Of a stretch of 64,000 nt of DNA, positions 48,601 through 55,518 are shown piece by piece. Position 1 is the first letter of the stretch; the number at the start of each line of letters is the position of its first letter. Both the position numbers and the translations under genes were made by a program. This stretch comes from CAYSGL01 sp964520985 (lineage in GTDB: Bacteria; Pseudomonadota; Alphaproteobacteria; Micavibrionales; Micavibrionaceae), in assembly GCA_964520985.1 (NCBI GenBank), contig CAZFPB010000004.1, positions 54,851 through 118,850 of the forward strand, given 5' to 3'. Under the pieces are notes generated by a model. That model worked only from the letters and a program-made list of their open reading frames with translations, searched no databases and had not been told where the DNA came from.

Positions 48601-50660
48601 GTTACAATTGCGCCAACTTCGCTAGCTAAGAATTGACCATCAGCAGCTACAGCCGTAGCTACTGCAGTGGCAACTGTATTAGCGTTATCATTAGTAGCAA
48701 TATTAACTTCAATGTGACGATTAGCGCCAGTTGAAGGTTGAGTATTTGCTAGAGAAACGTTAAACCATACAGCAACAGAACCTCCAGAATCATATAGAAG
48801 GAAATAACGTCCTCCTAGATTCCCGAAAGCATCTGCTCTAGTTTCTACTAAAGTAACTTGTTGAACACCTTGTTCGTCGGCTCTAGTAGCAATCTTAGTT
48901 ACTTCTGAAGCACCAGTTCCATCGCCGACAGTTTGAATTGCTACTTGTTCTTGTAATCCAGGACCGTTACGGAATAAATCTCCAGGACTAACGCCGTCTA
49001 GAGACACAGGAAACTGATATACAATCTCACCAGTTTGAGAATTGTAAGTAAAGTTTGTAGGATTTGGATTTGAAAAAAGAACAGTTCCTTCTGGTTCTTG
49101 AACAGGTCCAGCTGCTGCCAACATCCATTCAGATTCAGAAACATTAGGAAATACTGAAACTTCCGTAGAATTATAAGTAGTGACTAAACCTTGAACTCGA
49201 TAATCAATTCGAGGTCTGTAGGTTAGACGCTTAACTTCTACACGATCAATTCCATCAATATTTGCAACTAGTTCGTAAATATCTTTAAGAAGAATTTGCT
49301 CAGCGAAACCAATACCGGCTCCATCAGGAGCTCCAGTATTTAAACTGAAGAACCCGCTAAGAGCTTCTTGAATTGCTTCTCTGATAGTATTTTTAGATAC
49401 CGTATCTCCAATAAAGATTTCTAAAGTAATAAGAGTATCTACGCCGAAAGCGTCTAAGATTTGGAACTGAATAGTTACCATCTTTCGACGATCAACGAAA
49501 TTACTAATGTTAGTTAAAAGTAAAGCGTTATCGGTAATCTTTGCAATTCCATTTCCTTGTGGAACTACGTAGATATTAAGATCAATACCAGGGTCAGTCG
49601 TATTAACTTCAGTAGATGCAGCAAAAACTTCGCTAAAGTTAGTTACAATTAAATCAGAATAATCAGTTTCTGAAACAGCTCTTTCTAAAATTCTTAAGCT
49701 AGCAGGAATTAATTGACGTAATTGTTCAATTGATTGTTCGTCTGCGCCGCCAGAAAATCTACCAGAATTTGTAACATTAGAAACAAAAGGTAGAGAATCT
49801 AAAGCAATGATTGAATTAGGTTCAATATTACCTTGAGTTCCGCCTCCTGTTCTATAAGTTACTGAAACAATTTCGCCAGGAAGAAGCTTACGACCAAAGA
49901 TACCATCACCAAAGCGAACGTAAGGATTACCATTAGGACGTTCTCCTAAAATGAAACAACGACCTCCACCACCAATAATTTCCCCAAGAGAGTCGGTGAC
50001 TACTGGAGAATCATTGCCGTTGAAGCGAAGAAAAGAGTTAACTAATGCGTAAGAGTTTCCACTTACTTGCATTAAAGGACTAACGTCAGCAGGGTTGATA
50101 TTGTTTGCGTCTACGATTACGTTAGGGCCGATTAAATCAAACTCTTCGTTTTGAACACCTCTAGCTACGAAGGTTTGAGTTTTAATTTCGCCTTGTAGAG
50201 CTGTTCCTGTATATACTCCAGCCGCACCTGCGACAATAGGATTCGTTAAGAAGAAAGGAACGCCTGACGTAGATTGTAACTTAAAGCCTCTGTTAATAGT
50301 TCCAGAAGCACTCAAGGTAAATTGTACGTTACCAGATGAACTAGCTGCCGTAGCAGGAGTAAATCCGAATTGAGCAGCAATATCTCTAACCGCACTTCTT
50401 ACAGTGGCAGTTTGGAGATAGCTTTGAGTAGCTTGTTGGTCGAAATAGAAAAAGAAAATATCCGCAACGTAGGCTACAATTTCTAGCCAGTTACGAGAAA
50501 ATGAAGATTTGTTAAAATTTGTCCAAAGACGGTTTGCGTCCGTTCCTGGCCCAAAATTAACGGTTGCAAAAGAAATCATAGCGTCAGTAGCGCTATTGAA
50601 ATCCTTTACAATATAATCTACTTCAGTATTAGAAGTTAGAGTTGTAATTCCATTTGCCAT
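45669..50660 (-). CDS. Giant baseplate wedge protein, gpJ-like, with tandem repeats
   Basis: 1663 residues. The first 500 form the gpJ / T4 gp6-like core: RNWLEIVAYVADIFFFYFDQ, RFGDGIFGRKLLPGEIVSVT, then YRTGGGTQGN and ERAVSETDYSDLI. After the core come four tandem copies of a domain of about 80-105 residues (about 48840-47610), each beginning Y-F-x-[LI]-Y-D...[VY]-W-[FY]-[DN]-V. More beta-rich domains follow. Usual gpJ is 300-500 residues, so the insert would form arms on the baseplate. The gene is coupled to gpI by one base. Confidence 0.85.
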   Translation of the reverse strand: MANGITTLTSNTEVDYIVKDFNSATDAMISFATVNFGPGTDANRLWTNFNKSSFSRNWLEIVAYVADIFFFYFDQQATQSYLQTATVRSAVRDIAAQFGFTPATAASSSGNVQFTLSASGTINRGFKLQSTSGVPFFLTNPIVAGAAGVYTGTALQGEIKTQTFVARGVQNEEFDLIGPNVIVDANNINPADVSPLMQVSGNSYALVNSFLRFNGNDSPVVTDSLGEIIGGGGRCFILGERPNGNPYVRFGDGIFGRKLLPGEIVSVTYRTGGGTQGNIEPNSIIALDSLPFVSNVTNSGRFSGGADEQSIEQLRQLIPASLRILERAVSETDYSDLIVTNFSEVFAASTEVNTTDPGIDLNIYVVPQGNGIAKITDNALLLTNISNFVDRRKMVTIQFQILDAFGVDTLITLEIFIGDTVSKNTIREAIQEALSGFFSLNTGAPDGAGIGFAEQILLKDIYELVANIDGIDRVEVKRLTYRPRIDYRVQGLVTTYNSTEVSVFPNVSESEWMLAAAGPVQEPEGTVLFSNPNPTNFTYNSQTGEIVYQFPVSLDGVSPGDLFRNGPGLQEQVAIQTVGDGTGASEVTKIATRADEQGVQQVTLVETRADAFGNLGGRYFLLYDSGGSVAVWFNVSLANTQPSTGANRHIEVNIATNDNANTVATAVATAVAADGQFLASEVGAIVTITNQEKLTVFDAVDGAIPTAFTITVDVTGSTPRPLNGTFFDIYDSAGPVRVWFDVDGTSTPPPAPISGRLLEVNIVANDPAVDVAIAMHSVINADSEFTATIFNNEVTVTCDAVGIRPDTADGTIPTQFTFTTITHGADAVTIDGTYFYLYDVNGPIAYWYDVDNAGTPEPAHGAPRSVEISTVTSGMTAAQVADVTATAISAGIAERSNVVCFADVSGNLNNKYFYLYSANNATEYYVWYNVASGGTDPAVPGKTGIEVAISTNDNANTIGAATRAAINSVAGTDFTATDLTGTVTITNDLGGACTDLADAISPNGTGFAFSVTRQGATFAASDAANVITVIGNDKAVVENASAGTTGFTVNVIVQGVGDNTDFIIFSVNIANSSLFILPGQPVNPIAGIGAGGSIRNGDTAYQSFKCFKKLNASATNLSIDTITDSDIDLSVKTGTAALLSARILIDNSQVFVPGEWATGAYYLVDGAGNIWEILDNESNTLMTSITAVNDAAVTAVSPGNYRIVTKLIGSQIVFNGSVFNVQYNSHNTFVSIGAQFTQIGTIGDAFQISQLQSKIGNIGVAVDLISYNAPTGQIRLNGSPDLGGISSGNLLIDSSGQTFSVIAVDNRPLPQLFYSDSNMTDQLVLSGSGVGNQYAQGFKVDITDTYSIVSFFLKREGNIVGELTARIVLDDGSGLPDVTQAVAVSRTVNVTGLSDTNFQKAVFTFAAPPTLTAGVQYHLVLSSDISYQLAQRDGVVVFANSGPVAWTYNTLSGLIQYASAVDLSQVAPGNFFEDNDGTLFKVLAVDDANNRLTLDSGLPVIEGSNGNVVAKDNVYLGVDDTVPTYPNGELARFDGAVWSNSTLGPSPFPGPIDAPFSVEGPKSVRVESNLTPVLGPGATISRRYYDDNNEISFALGVSNGLITSAVDVNAVGRGTVSGVPNTPVDTFVFRTSRFADDIINLRKNEIPQINLQDLIINIYGGID
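47610..48840 (-). repeat. Four tandem protein-coding repeats in the gpJ-like gene
   Basis: Repeat starts are at about 48808 (RYFLLYDSGGSVAVWFNV), 48490 (TFFDIYDSAGPVRVWFDV), 48170 (TYFYLYDVNGPIAYWYDV) and 47935 (KYFYLYSANNATEYYVWYNV). Each is followed by an [RK]-x-[IV]-EV-x-I strand and an alanine-rich helix. The DNA copies have diverged, so the duplication is old. Confidence 0.75.
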
Positions 50661-50669
50661 TTATACACC

Positions 50670-51083
50670 TTACGCAAAGCTTAGTTGAGTGCCTACTCGA
50701 TACGGGAATACTAAATTAACAGGAGTATTCGTAGCGTTAACAATGAAACTAATCTTATAAATAATAAGACCTGTATTTCTATTCATTGTTCCTGTGACTC
50801 CTGTGCAAGTAACTCTAGGCTCATACTTACCTAAAGCTGCTCTAATCTCAGAAGCTCCAGTCTTAAAAGCATCGTCGATATTTTCCCAAATTTGATTTCT
50901 TAAATTACAACCAAAAGTAGGATTGTTTACTCTTTCACCAGGCACAGTTAAAAGTAATAATTGAATATCTTGTAATAATAGATCTAATCCAGAAACAGGT
51001 TCAAAATTTGTATTGATTGGAAATTTTAAATCTGAACCTAATCTTTGATCTAAACTCTGTTTAGCAGAAGTTAGCTTTTGCAT
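50670..51083 (-). CDS. Baseplate wedge protein, gp25/gpW-like
   Basis: 137 residues. LLLLTVPGERVNNPTFGCNL followed by RNQIWENIDD is the T4 gp25 / P2 gpW family hallmark (LLTxPGER-x2-P-x-FG-x2-L). These proteins join the wedge to the sheath initiation ring. The length is typical. It overlaps the next upstream gene by one base. Confidence 0.92.
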   Translation of the reverse strand: MQKLTSAKQSLDQRLGSDLKFPINTNFEPVSGLDLLLQDIQLLLLTVPGERVNNPTFGCNLRNQIWENIDDAFKTGASEIRAALGKYEPRVTCTGVTGTMNRNTGLIIYKISFIVNATNTPVNLVFPYRVGTQLSFA

Positions 51084-51721
51084 TATTTAACCATCCCTCC
51101 TGCACCAATGCCTCCTGCTAAAGGTCCTCCACCAGCTGGACAAACTCCAGTTACTGATCCAGAAGGATATTCACAATCAGCATTTTTAATTAAGTAATTT
51201 ATAATAGTGTTGTATATTTTAGCGGATAAACCAGGATCACCGGTTGGTGGCATGGAAGCTGCAGCCCATTGAGCACCAACTAAAGCAGCAATCTTACCGC
51301 CCTCACCAGCACCATTAGATAAAGGACCAGGAGAAGTTGGAGAGCTTGTGCAAGTTCCAGTAATCGTATCAGGTTCAAAATTAATCTTAGCTGCACCTGA
51401 AATATAACTAGTAGAACTTTTAGCTTCGCCAGAAAGAGTTCCAGGATTAGCACTAGGAATTCCTGAACTCATAATCCCTTGCCAAACTGCCGGCGCAAAA
51501 CCTACTAAAGTTCCGTTTAATGCTGTTCCAGCTGATAGAGGTGATCCAGGAGCTGTACTGCCATTAACTAGCGTGTGAGCAAACGTAGCAGCTTTAAAAG
51601 TATTAATAATAGCTTTTGCGTAAACCTTCATCTCTTCGGTAACAGCTATCTTATTACCTTGAGCATCTGTAGCATTAATTGCTTTATTTATTTCTGATGC
51701 TAAATCGTCAATGTTTAACAT
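51083..51721 (-). CDS. Baseplate-region structural protein, unknown
   Basis: 212 residues. A short helical N-terminus is followed by a Gly/Ser/Ala-rich body (FAHTLVNGSTAPGSPLSAGT, ALNGTLVGFAPAVW) and the glycine-rich end GPLAGGIGAGGMVK. The four Cys in CTSSP, CEYP and CPAG may pair. The position between the spike and gp25 suggests a baseplate role, perhaps linked to the spike tip. Confidence 0.6.
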   Translation of the reverse strand: MLNIDDLASEINKAINATDAQGNKIAVTEEMKVYAKAIINTFKAATFAHTLVNGSTAPGSPLSAGTALNGTLVGFAPAVWQGIMSSGIPSANPGTLSGEAKSSTSYISGAAKINFEPDTITGTCTSSPTSPGPLSNGAGEGGKIAALVGAQWAAASMPPTGDPGLSAKIYNTIINYLIKNADCEYPSGSVTGVCPAGGGPLAGGIGAGGMVK

Positions 51722-51756
51722 TTTACTACCTTAATATTAGTATACGACTTGACAAC

Positions 51757-52671
51757 TTATGGAGCTTTTAAAGCTGTTGCTTTTACTAGTAGTTGGGCGA
51801 AATCTGCTACGGTAGAAGTAGGTGCTCCGAAGCCTGGAGCAGTTTGAGTACTAAGAGCTTGAAATGCTTGGATTAATAAATCAACTAATCCGTCTGATGC
51901 GCCTTTTAATTCTACTTGTCCAGCTGGAGTAATAACTAAACTAGCAGTTCCACTAGATATTGATACATTACCATCATTAGCTATGACTGCATTTCCTACA
52001 GGTCCGCCTAAAGATATAGTTCCATTCAAAGCAATCACTGCAGCAGCTAAAGCATTTGAAATAGATATTTGTCCACCATTCATACTTAAACTAGTTCCGC
52101 CTGCGGCAGGAGTATTAACCTGAAATCCGCCAGCTGCGCTTAATTCTAAACTATCTCCAAAAGCTACTTGAGCTTTAATACTGTCTGTGATTCCGTCTGC
52201 TTCTATTTTTATTCCGTTAGGCATTTCTATAAGAACTTTAGATTCTGCTGGGTTGCCTTCTAGTGCGTGGATTTTAATTCCGCCAGAAGTAGTGAGCCTT
52301 ACTCCTTTACCTAGATTAGCTTCCGTTTGACCATCGTCAAATTCTAATAAGTGTCCACCAGGAGTATAAATACCTCTATTGGTTGGATCTATTCTTTGAA
52401 ATTCTTCAGGAATATCTAAATCACCATCTTTACCTTTAACTATGTTTCCAGAAGCTACAGGGTGAGTATCGAAACCACAATCAGCTTCTAGATAAACAAC
52501 ATCGCCGATTTTAGGAGCATCAAAAAAACTTGGATTCTTTAAATAGTTAATCCAAACAGTATCACCTAAAATAGGATGCCTGACCCTAACTCGCCCACGC
52601 TTGTTAGGATCTTTATTATCTATTACTACTGCTCTAGAACGGCCGGCATATTTGCCATTTACTTCAAACAT
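51757..52671 (-). CDS. Baseplate spike protein, gpV/gp5-like with OB fold
   Basis: 304 residues. The N-terminal OB fold reads YAGRSRAVVIDNKDPNKRGR, VRVRHPILGDTVWINYL and PKIGDVVYLEADCG. The following part (LEFDDGQTEANLGKGVRLTT ... GIKIEADG ... SLSMNGGQISISNALAAA) has the short repeated strands of a trimeric beta-prism needle. No lysozyme domain is present. It pierces the host outer membrane when the sheath contracts. It overlaps the hub gene by one base. Confidence 0.88.
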   Translation of the reverse strand: MFEVNGKYAGRSRAVVIDNKDPNKRGRVRVRHPILGDTVWINYLKNPSFFDAPKIGDVVYLEADCGFDTHPVASGNIVKGKDGDLDIPEEFQRIDPTNRGIYTPGGHLLEFDDGQTEANLGKGVRLTTSGGIKIHALEGNPAESKVLIEMPNGIKIEADGITDSIKAQVAFGDSLELSAAGGFQVNTPAAGGTSLSMNGGQISISNALAAAVIALNGTISLGGPVGNAVIANDGNVSISSGTASLVITPAGQVELKGASDGLVDLLIQAFQALSTQTAPGFGAPTSTVADFAQLLVKATALKAP

Positions 52672-54383
52672 TAGGCTAATACATCCTCTAAGTAATCATC
52701 CATAGCACTGGTTCCTGCTAGAGAAACTGCTGAGCTGGAACCAATAGCACTAGGATTTAAAGTTTGAAACACTGAAGCAGATTGAAACAATTGTTCAGAA
52801 ACCTGAGGAGTTTCTCCTTGTTGAGCTGCTGCAGGCTTAACTCCAGAAGCTCCATCAATCATCGCTGATTGAGCCGTGCCTCTAATATTATAACCATTAC
52901 TATCAATAACGTGAGTAACAGTTAAAACTTCATATTGACCAGAATACCTATTACCAATCCCGCCGAAATAAACTACGCCTGTAGTTAGTTTGGTATATCC
53001 TTGTGAGGTGAATTCTAAATAAACGGTTCTTCCTCGACAGGCTGCCTGAGCTTGGGAAGATTGGATCATGGAAGTTGGATTATCTGCTTCCGGGCTTAAC
53101 TCTATCTTAGAAACAGTTAAGTTGCCGTTGCCGAATAATTCAGCATTCATTCCTACCGCTTCTGGAATTTGATTGCCTGAAGCAGGACTATTATCAATGA
53201 TAGATTTACCTTCGAACAAAGTTTCAGCTGCTGCACCATTGTTAGTGAGAGCTTTTACTTGCGTACCATCAGAAGCAGTACCAACAACTCCAGCACCAGA
53301 TAAACCATTAAACTCTGCTTTAACACTTACCGTTTTAAGAATACTTCCAGGAGCTTTGTAAGTTAATAAAGCTCTGTTAGGTATGATTTCTTTTTTCATG
53401 AAATCATTTCTACTGATGTAAGCGATTACTGGTTTATTATCTTTAGGAGAATAATAACTAATATACATTGCGTTATTGTTTCTCTTTAACTGACGTAGAA
53501 ACTGTTCCGGACTTTTGCCTGCAGGTAATACTTTAGTATGGTATTTGTCTAGTTTCTCTGCCATAAGATTATCACTAACGATAATTTTAAATCCTGGAAA
53601 TAGTTTCTTTAAAGTACTTTTCATGTCCATATCTTCGAAAGTATAAATAGGAGTTCCAGATGAAGGATCTAAACCAGCTAAAGCATCAGTTTTAAAATAC
53701 ATAGCATTTAAAGGAGTTAGTTGATCTAACCAAGAACCGGGACCTGCGCAATTGATCATAGTTTGAGGATGACCAGCTTCGGGAAAATCAGACTGAACTA
53801 AAATGATATTACCTCTAATAGTTCTCTCATTCTGAGAATCTTCGAGATAACCCCATTTAATTTCTACAATATTCTTTTCTTGAAAAACATACTTAACGTT
53901 ATTTAGTTTAGCTTGATCATCCGCAACAACTTTTTTATCCTCAGAAGGAGCATCACCTCCTCCAAGAAAAGCAGTGACTTGCCCTACTGCTCCAGATGCG
54001 GCCGTAGTATCTAATAGATTTTTAGCGGCTCCTACAGCTCCTGGAATAACGGAAGTAAAACCTACGGTTCCATTTCCAATATCTGCAAAACGTAAATCTG
54101 TCAACATGCCGGTGGCATTGGTTATATCTGTAGAGTATAAAGATTTTGCAGAAGTTTCCAAACCTTTATTGAAAGGCTCTCTAGCTCCTTCTTTAAAGAC
54201 AATACTAAATTGAGAGCTAATAGTACAAGAAGCAAAAGTTTCAGTAACTTCTACTTTTTCTACTAGCCCTAAAATAGAAGGAGGAAGCTCAACCATGTTG
54301 GCTCCCTTCGCATCTCCGATCCTTATTTTAATGTAAGGAGTGCGGAACTTATCATATTGTGAATCTAATACTCCAAAAGCCAT
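52671..54383 (-). CDS. Baseplate hub protein, gpD/gp27-like
   Basis: 570 residues. The order of domains (PYIKIRIGDAKGANMVELPP, VEVTETFASCTISSQFSIVF, then VEIKWGYLEDSQNERTIRGN, later SPEQFLRQLKRNNNAMYISY) fits the late control D / T4 gp27 hub, which forms the platform between tube and spike. Its Gly/Ala/Pro-rich C-terminus is disordered-looking. It lies directly upstream of the spike gene, as hub and spike genes usually do. Confidence 0.8.
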   Translation of the reverse strand: MAFGVLDSQYDKFRTPYIKIRIGDAKGANMVELPPSILGLVEKVEVTETFASCTISSQFSIVFKEGAREPFNKGLETSAKSLYSTDITNATGMLTDLRFADIGNGTVGFTSVIPGAVGAAKNLLDTTAASGAVGQVTAFLGGGDAPSEDKKVVADDQAKLNNVKYVFQEKNIVEIKWGYLEDSQNERTIRGNIILVQSDFPEAGHPQTMINCAGPGSWLDQLTPLNAMYFKTDALAGLDPSSGTPIYTFEDMDMKSTLKKLFPGFKIIVSDNLMAEKLDKYHTKVLPAGKSPEQFLRQLKRNNNAMYISYYSPKDNKPVIAYISRNDFMKKEIIPNRALLTYKAPGSILKTVSVKAEFNGLSGAGVVGTASDGTQVKALTNNGAAAETLFEGKSIIDNSPASGNQIPEAVGMNAELFGNGNLTVSKIELSPEADNPTSMIQSSQAQAACRGRTVYLEFTSQGYTKLTTGVVYFGGIGNRYSGQYEVLTVTHVIDSNGYNIRGTAQSAMIDGASGVKPAAAQQGETPQVSEQLFQSASVFQTLNPSAIGSSSAVSLAGTSAMDDYLEDVLA

Positions 54384-54703
54384 TATTCCATACCTAGTTT
54401 AGCAATTGCTGAATTGACTCTTTCTAGTGTAGGTATCCTTAAGATTTGTCCAGATTTCAAATCAAAGACAGGATCTCTAATTCCGTTGTACTCGTAAATA
54501 ACCCACCAAAAATCTGGATTACCGTAAGCTTTGAAAGAGATTAGATCAGGACGTCTAGCAATATCTTGTGTAATAGTAACTAGCACGTCAGTGTTATCTA
54601 AAGGTAAATCTAAAGGTTCACGCAATACTAGAAACTTTTGATTATTTCTAGTGAAGGTTACTATTCCATTTGTGTATCTATTTAGAGGTTTAAAGTTTGC
54701 CAT
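54383..54703 (-). CDS. Baseplate wedge protein, T4 gp53-like
   Basis: 106 residues. ARRPDLISFKAYGNPDFWWV followed by IYEYNGIRDPVFDLKSGQIL, then RIPT, follows the gp53 family pattern (YG-x-P-x-[FY]-WW-x-I...N-x-I-x-[DN]-P...LK-x-G-x-x-LRIP), which is similar to a LysM-like fold. It overlaps the genes on both sides by one base. Confidence 0.85.
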   Translation of the reverse strand: MANFKPLNRYTNGIVTFTRNNQKFLVLREPLDLPLDNTDVLVTITQDIARRPDLISFKAYGNPDFWWVIYEYNGIRDPVFDLKSGQILRIPTLERVNSAIAKLGME

Positions 54704-55515
54704 TATCCAAAGTTCCCTGATATTTTTTGACCTATTGATCCACCAGGAGGAGCTTTAGCTTCAATATCTACTGCGGTGAAATGATCAGAGCCAAAAGGTT
54801 GTACTGTATATTGCATGAATCTAAAACTTACAGTAGCTTCCATAGGAGTTAAGTTTGGTAATTGTTTTGATATCTTAATTCTTATTTCTGTTAGAACCCA
54901 AAGATCATGATTAGGGCTAACTGTATCTGACGGAATATTTTCAGCATTTCCTAAGGCTTTACCCATATACAGTACGCAAATGGGAGGACTTTGAGCTAGT
55001 CGGCCTTGAGCATATTTAGGGTATAGTAAACTTCTGTAATAGTTTAATTGGTTCTCAATACTAAGTTCTTCTCCTGCGCTACCGCCTGAACCATTGATAG
55101 CAGAAAAGATGTCAGCTATAGGAGGTAAGTTAACTCCTAAGAAATTAGAAGCAATAGATCCTACAGCATTAACAGCATTATCAATTAAACCAGCTAGAGG
55201 ATCTTCTTTAGGATTTAAGAATTCTGCAGTATCATTAGTAACTAAAGCGTCGAATGCTACAGTTCTAGCTCCGCCGCCTGTCCATTGAATTAGAGGATCA
55301 CTAGCTCCTGGAATATTATTGGCCATCCAGTTTGTAACTTTAGATTCTTCAATGGACTCAGGGTTAAGTAGTAACTTTCCTAAAGATTTAGAAGCTGCAT
55401 CAATCTTTCCGTCAGGCGTAACACGCACAATTGCAGCACGGAGCAAGGCGGTGTTAGCCGTTGGTCCCATGCCTGGTTGTGCAATTCCTAAAGCTTTTTG
55501 CGGTCTACGTGACAT
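54703..55515 (-). CDS. CIS tube / baseplate adaptor-like protein
   Basis: 270 residues. LLLNPESIEESKVTNW followed later by WTGGGARTVAFDALVTNDTA resembles the N-terminal domain of contractile-injection-system tube (adaptor) proteins: NP-x-x-[IY]...G...L-x-FD. The C-terminal half (PPICVLYMGKALGNAENIPS, LWVLTEIRIKISKQLPNLTP, MEATVSFRFMQY) continues this family. It likely links tube and hub. Confidence 0.65.
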   Translation of the reverse strand: MSRRPQKALGIAQPGMGPTANTALLRAAIVRVTPDGKIDAASKSLGKLLLNPESIEESKVTNWMANNIPGASDPLIQWTGGGARTVAFDALVTNDTAEFLNPKEDPLAGLIDNAVNAVGSIASNFLGVNLPPIADIFSAINGSGGSAGEELSIENQLNYYRSLLYPKYAQGRLAQSPPICVLYMGKALGNAENIPSDTVSPNHDLWVLTEIRIKISKQLPNLTPMEATVSFRFMQYTVQPFGSDHFTAVDIEAKAPPGGSIGQKISGNFG

Positions 55516-55518
55516 TTA

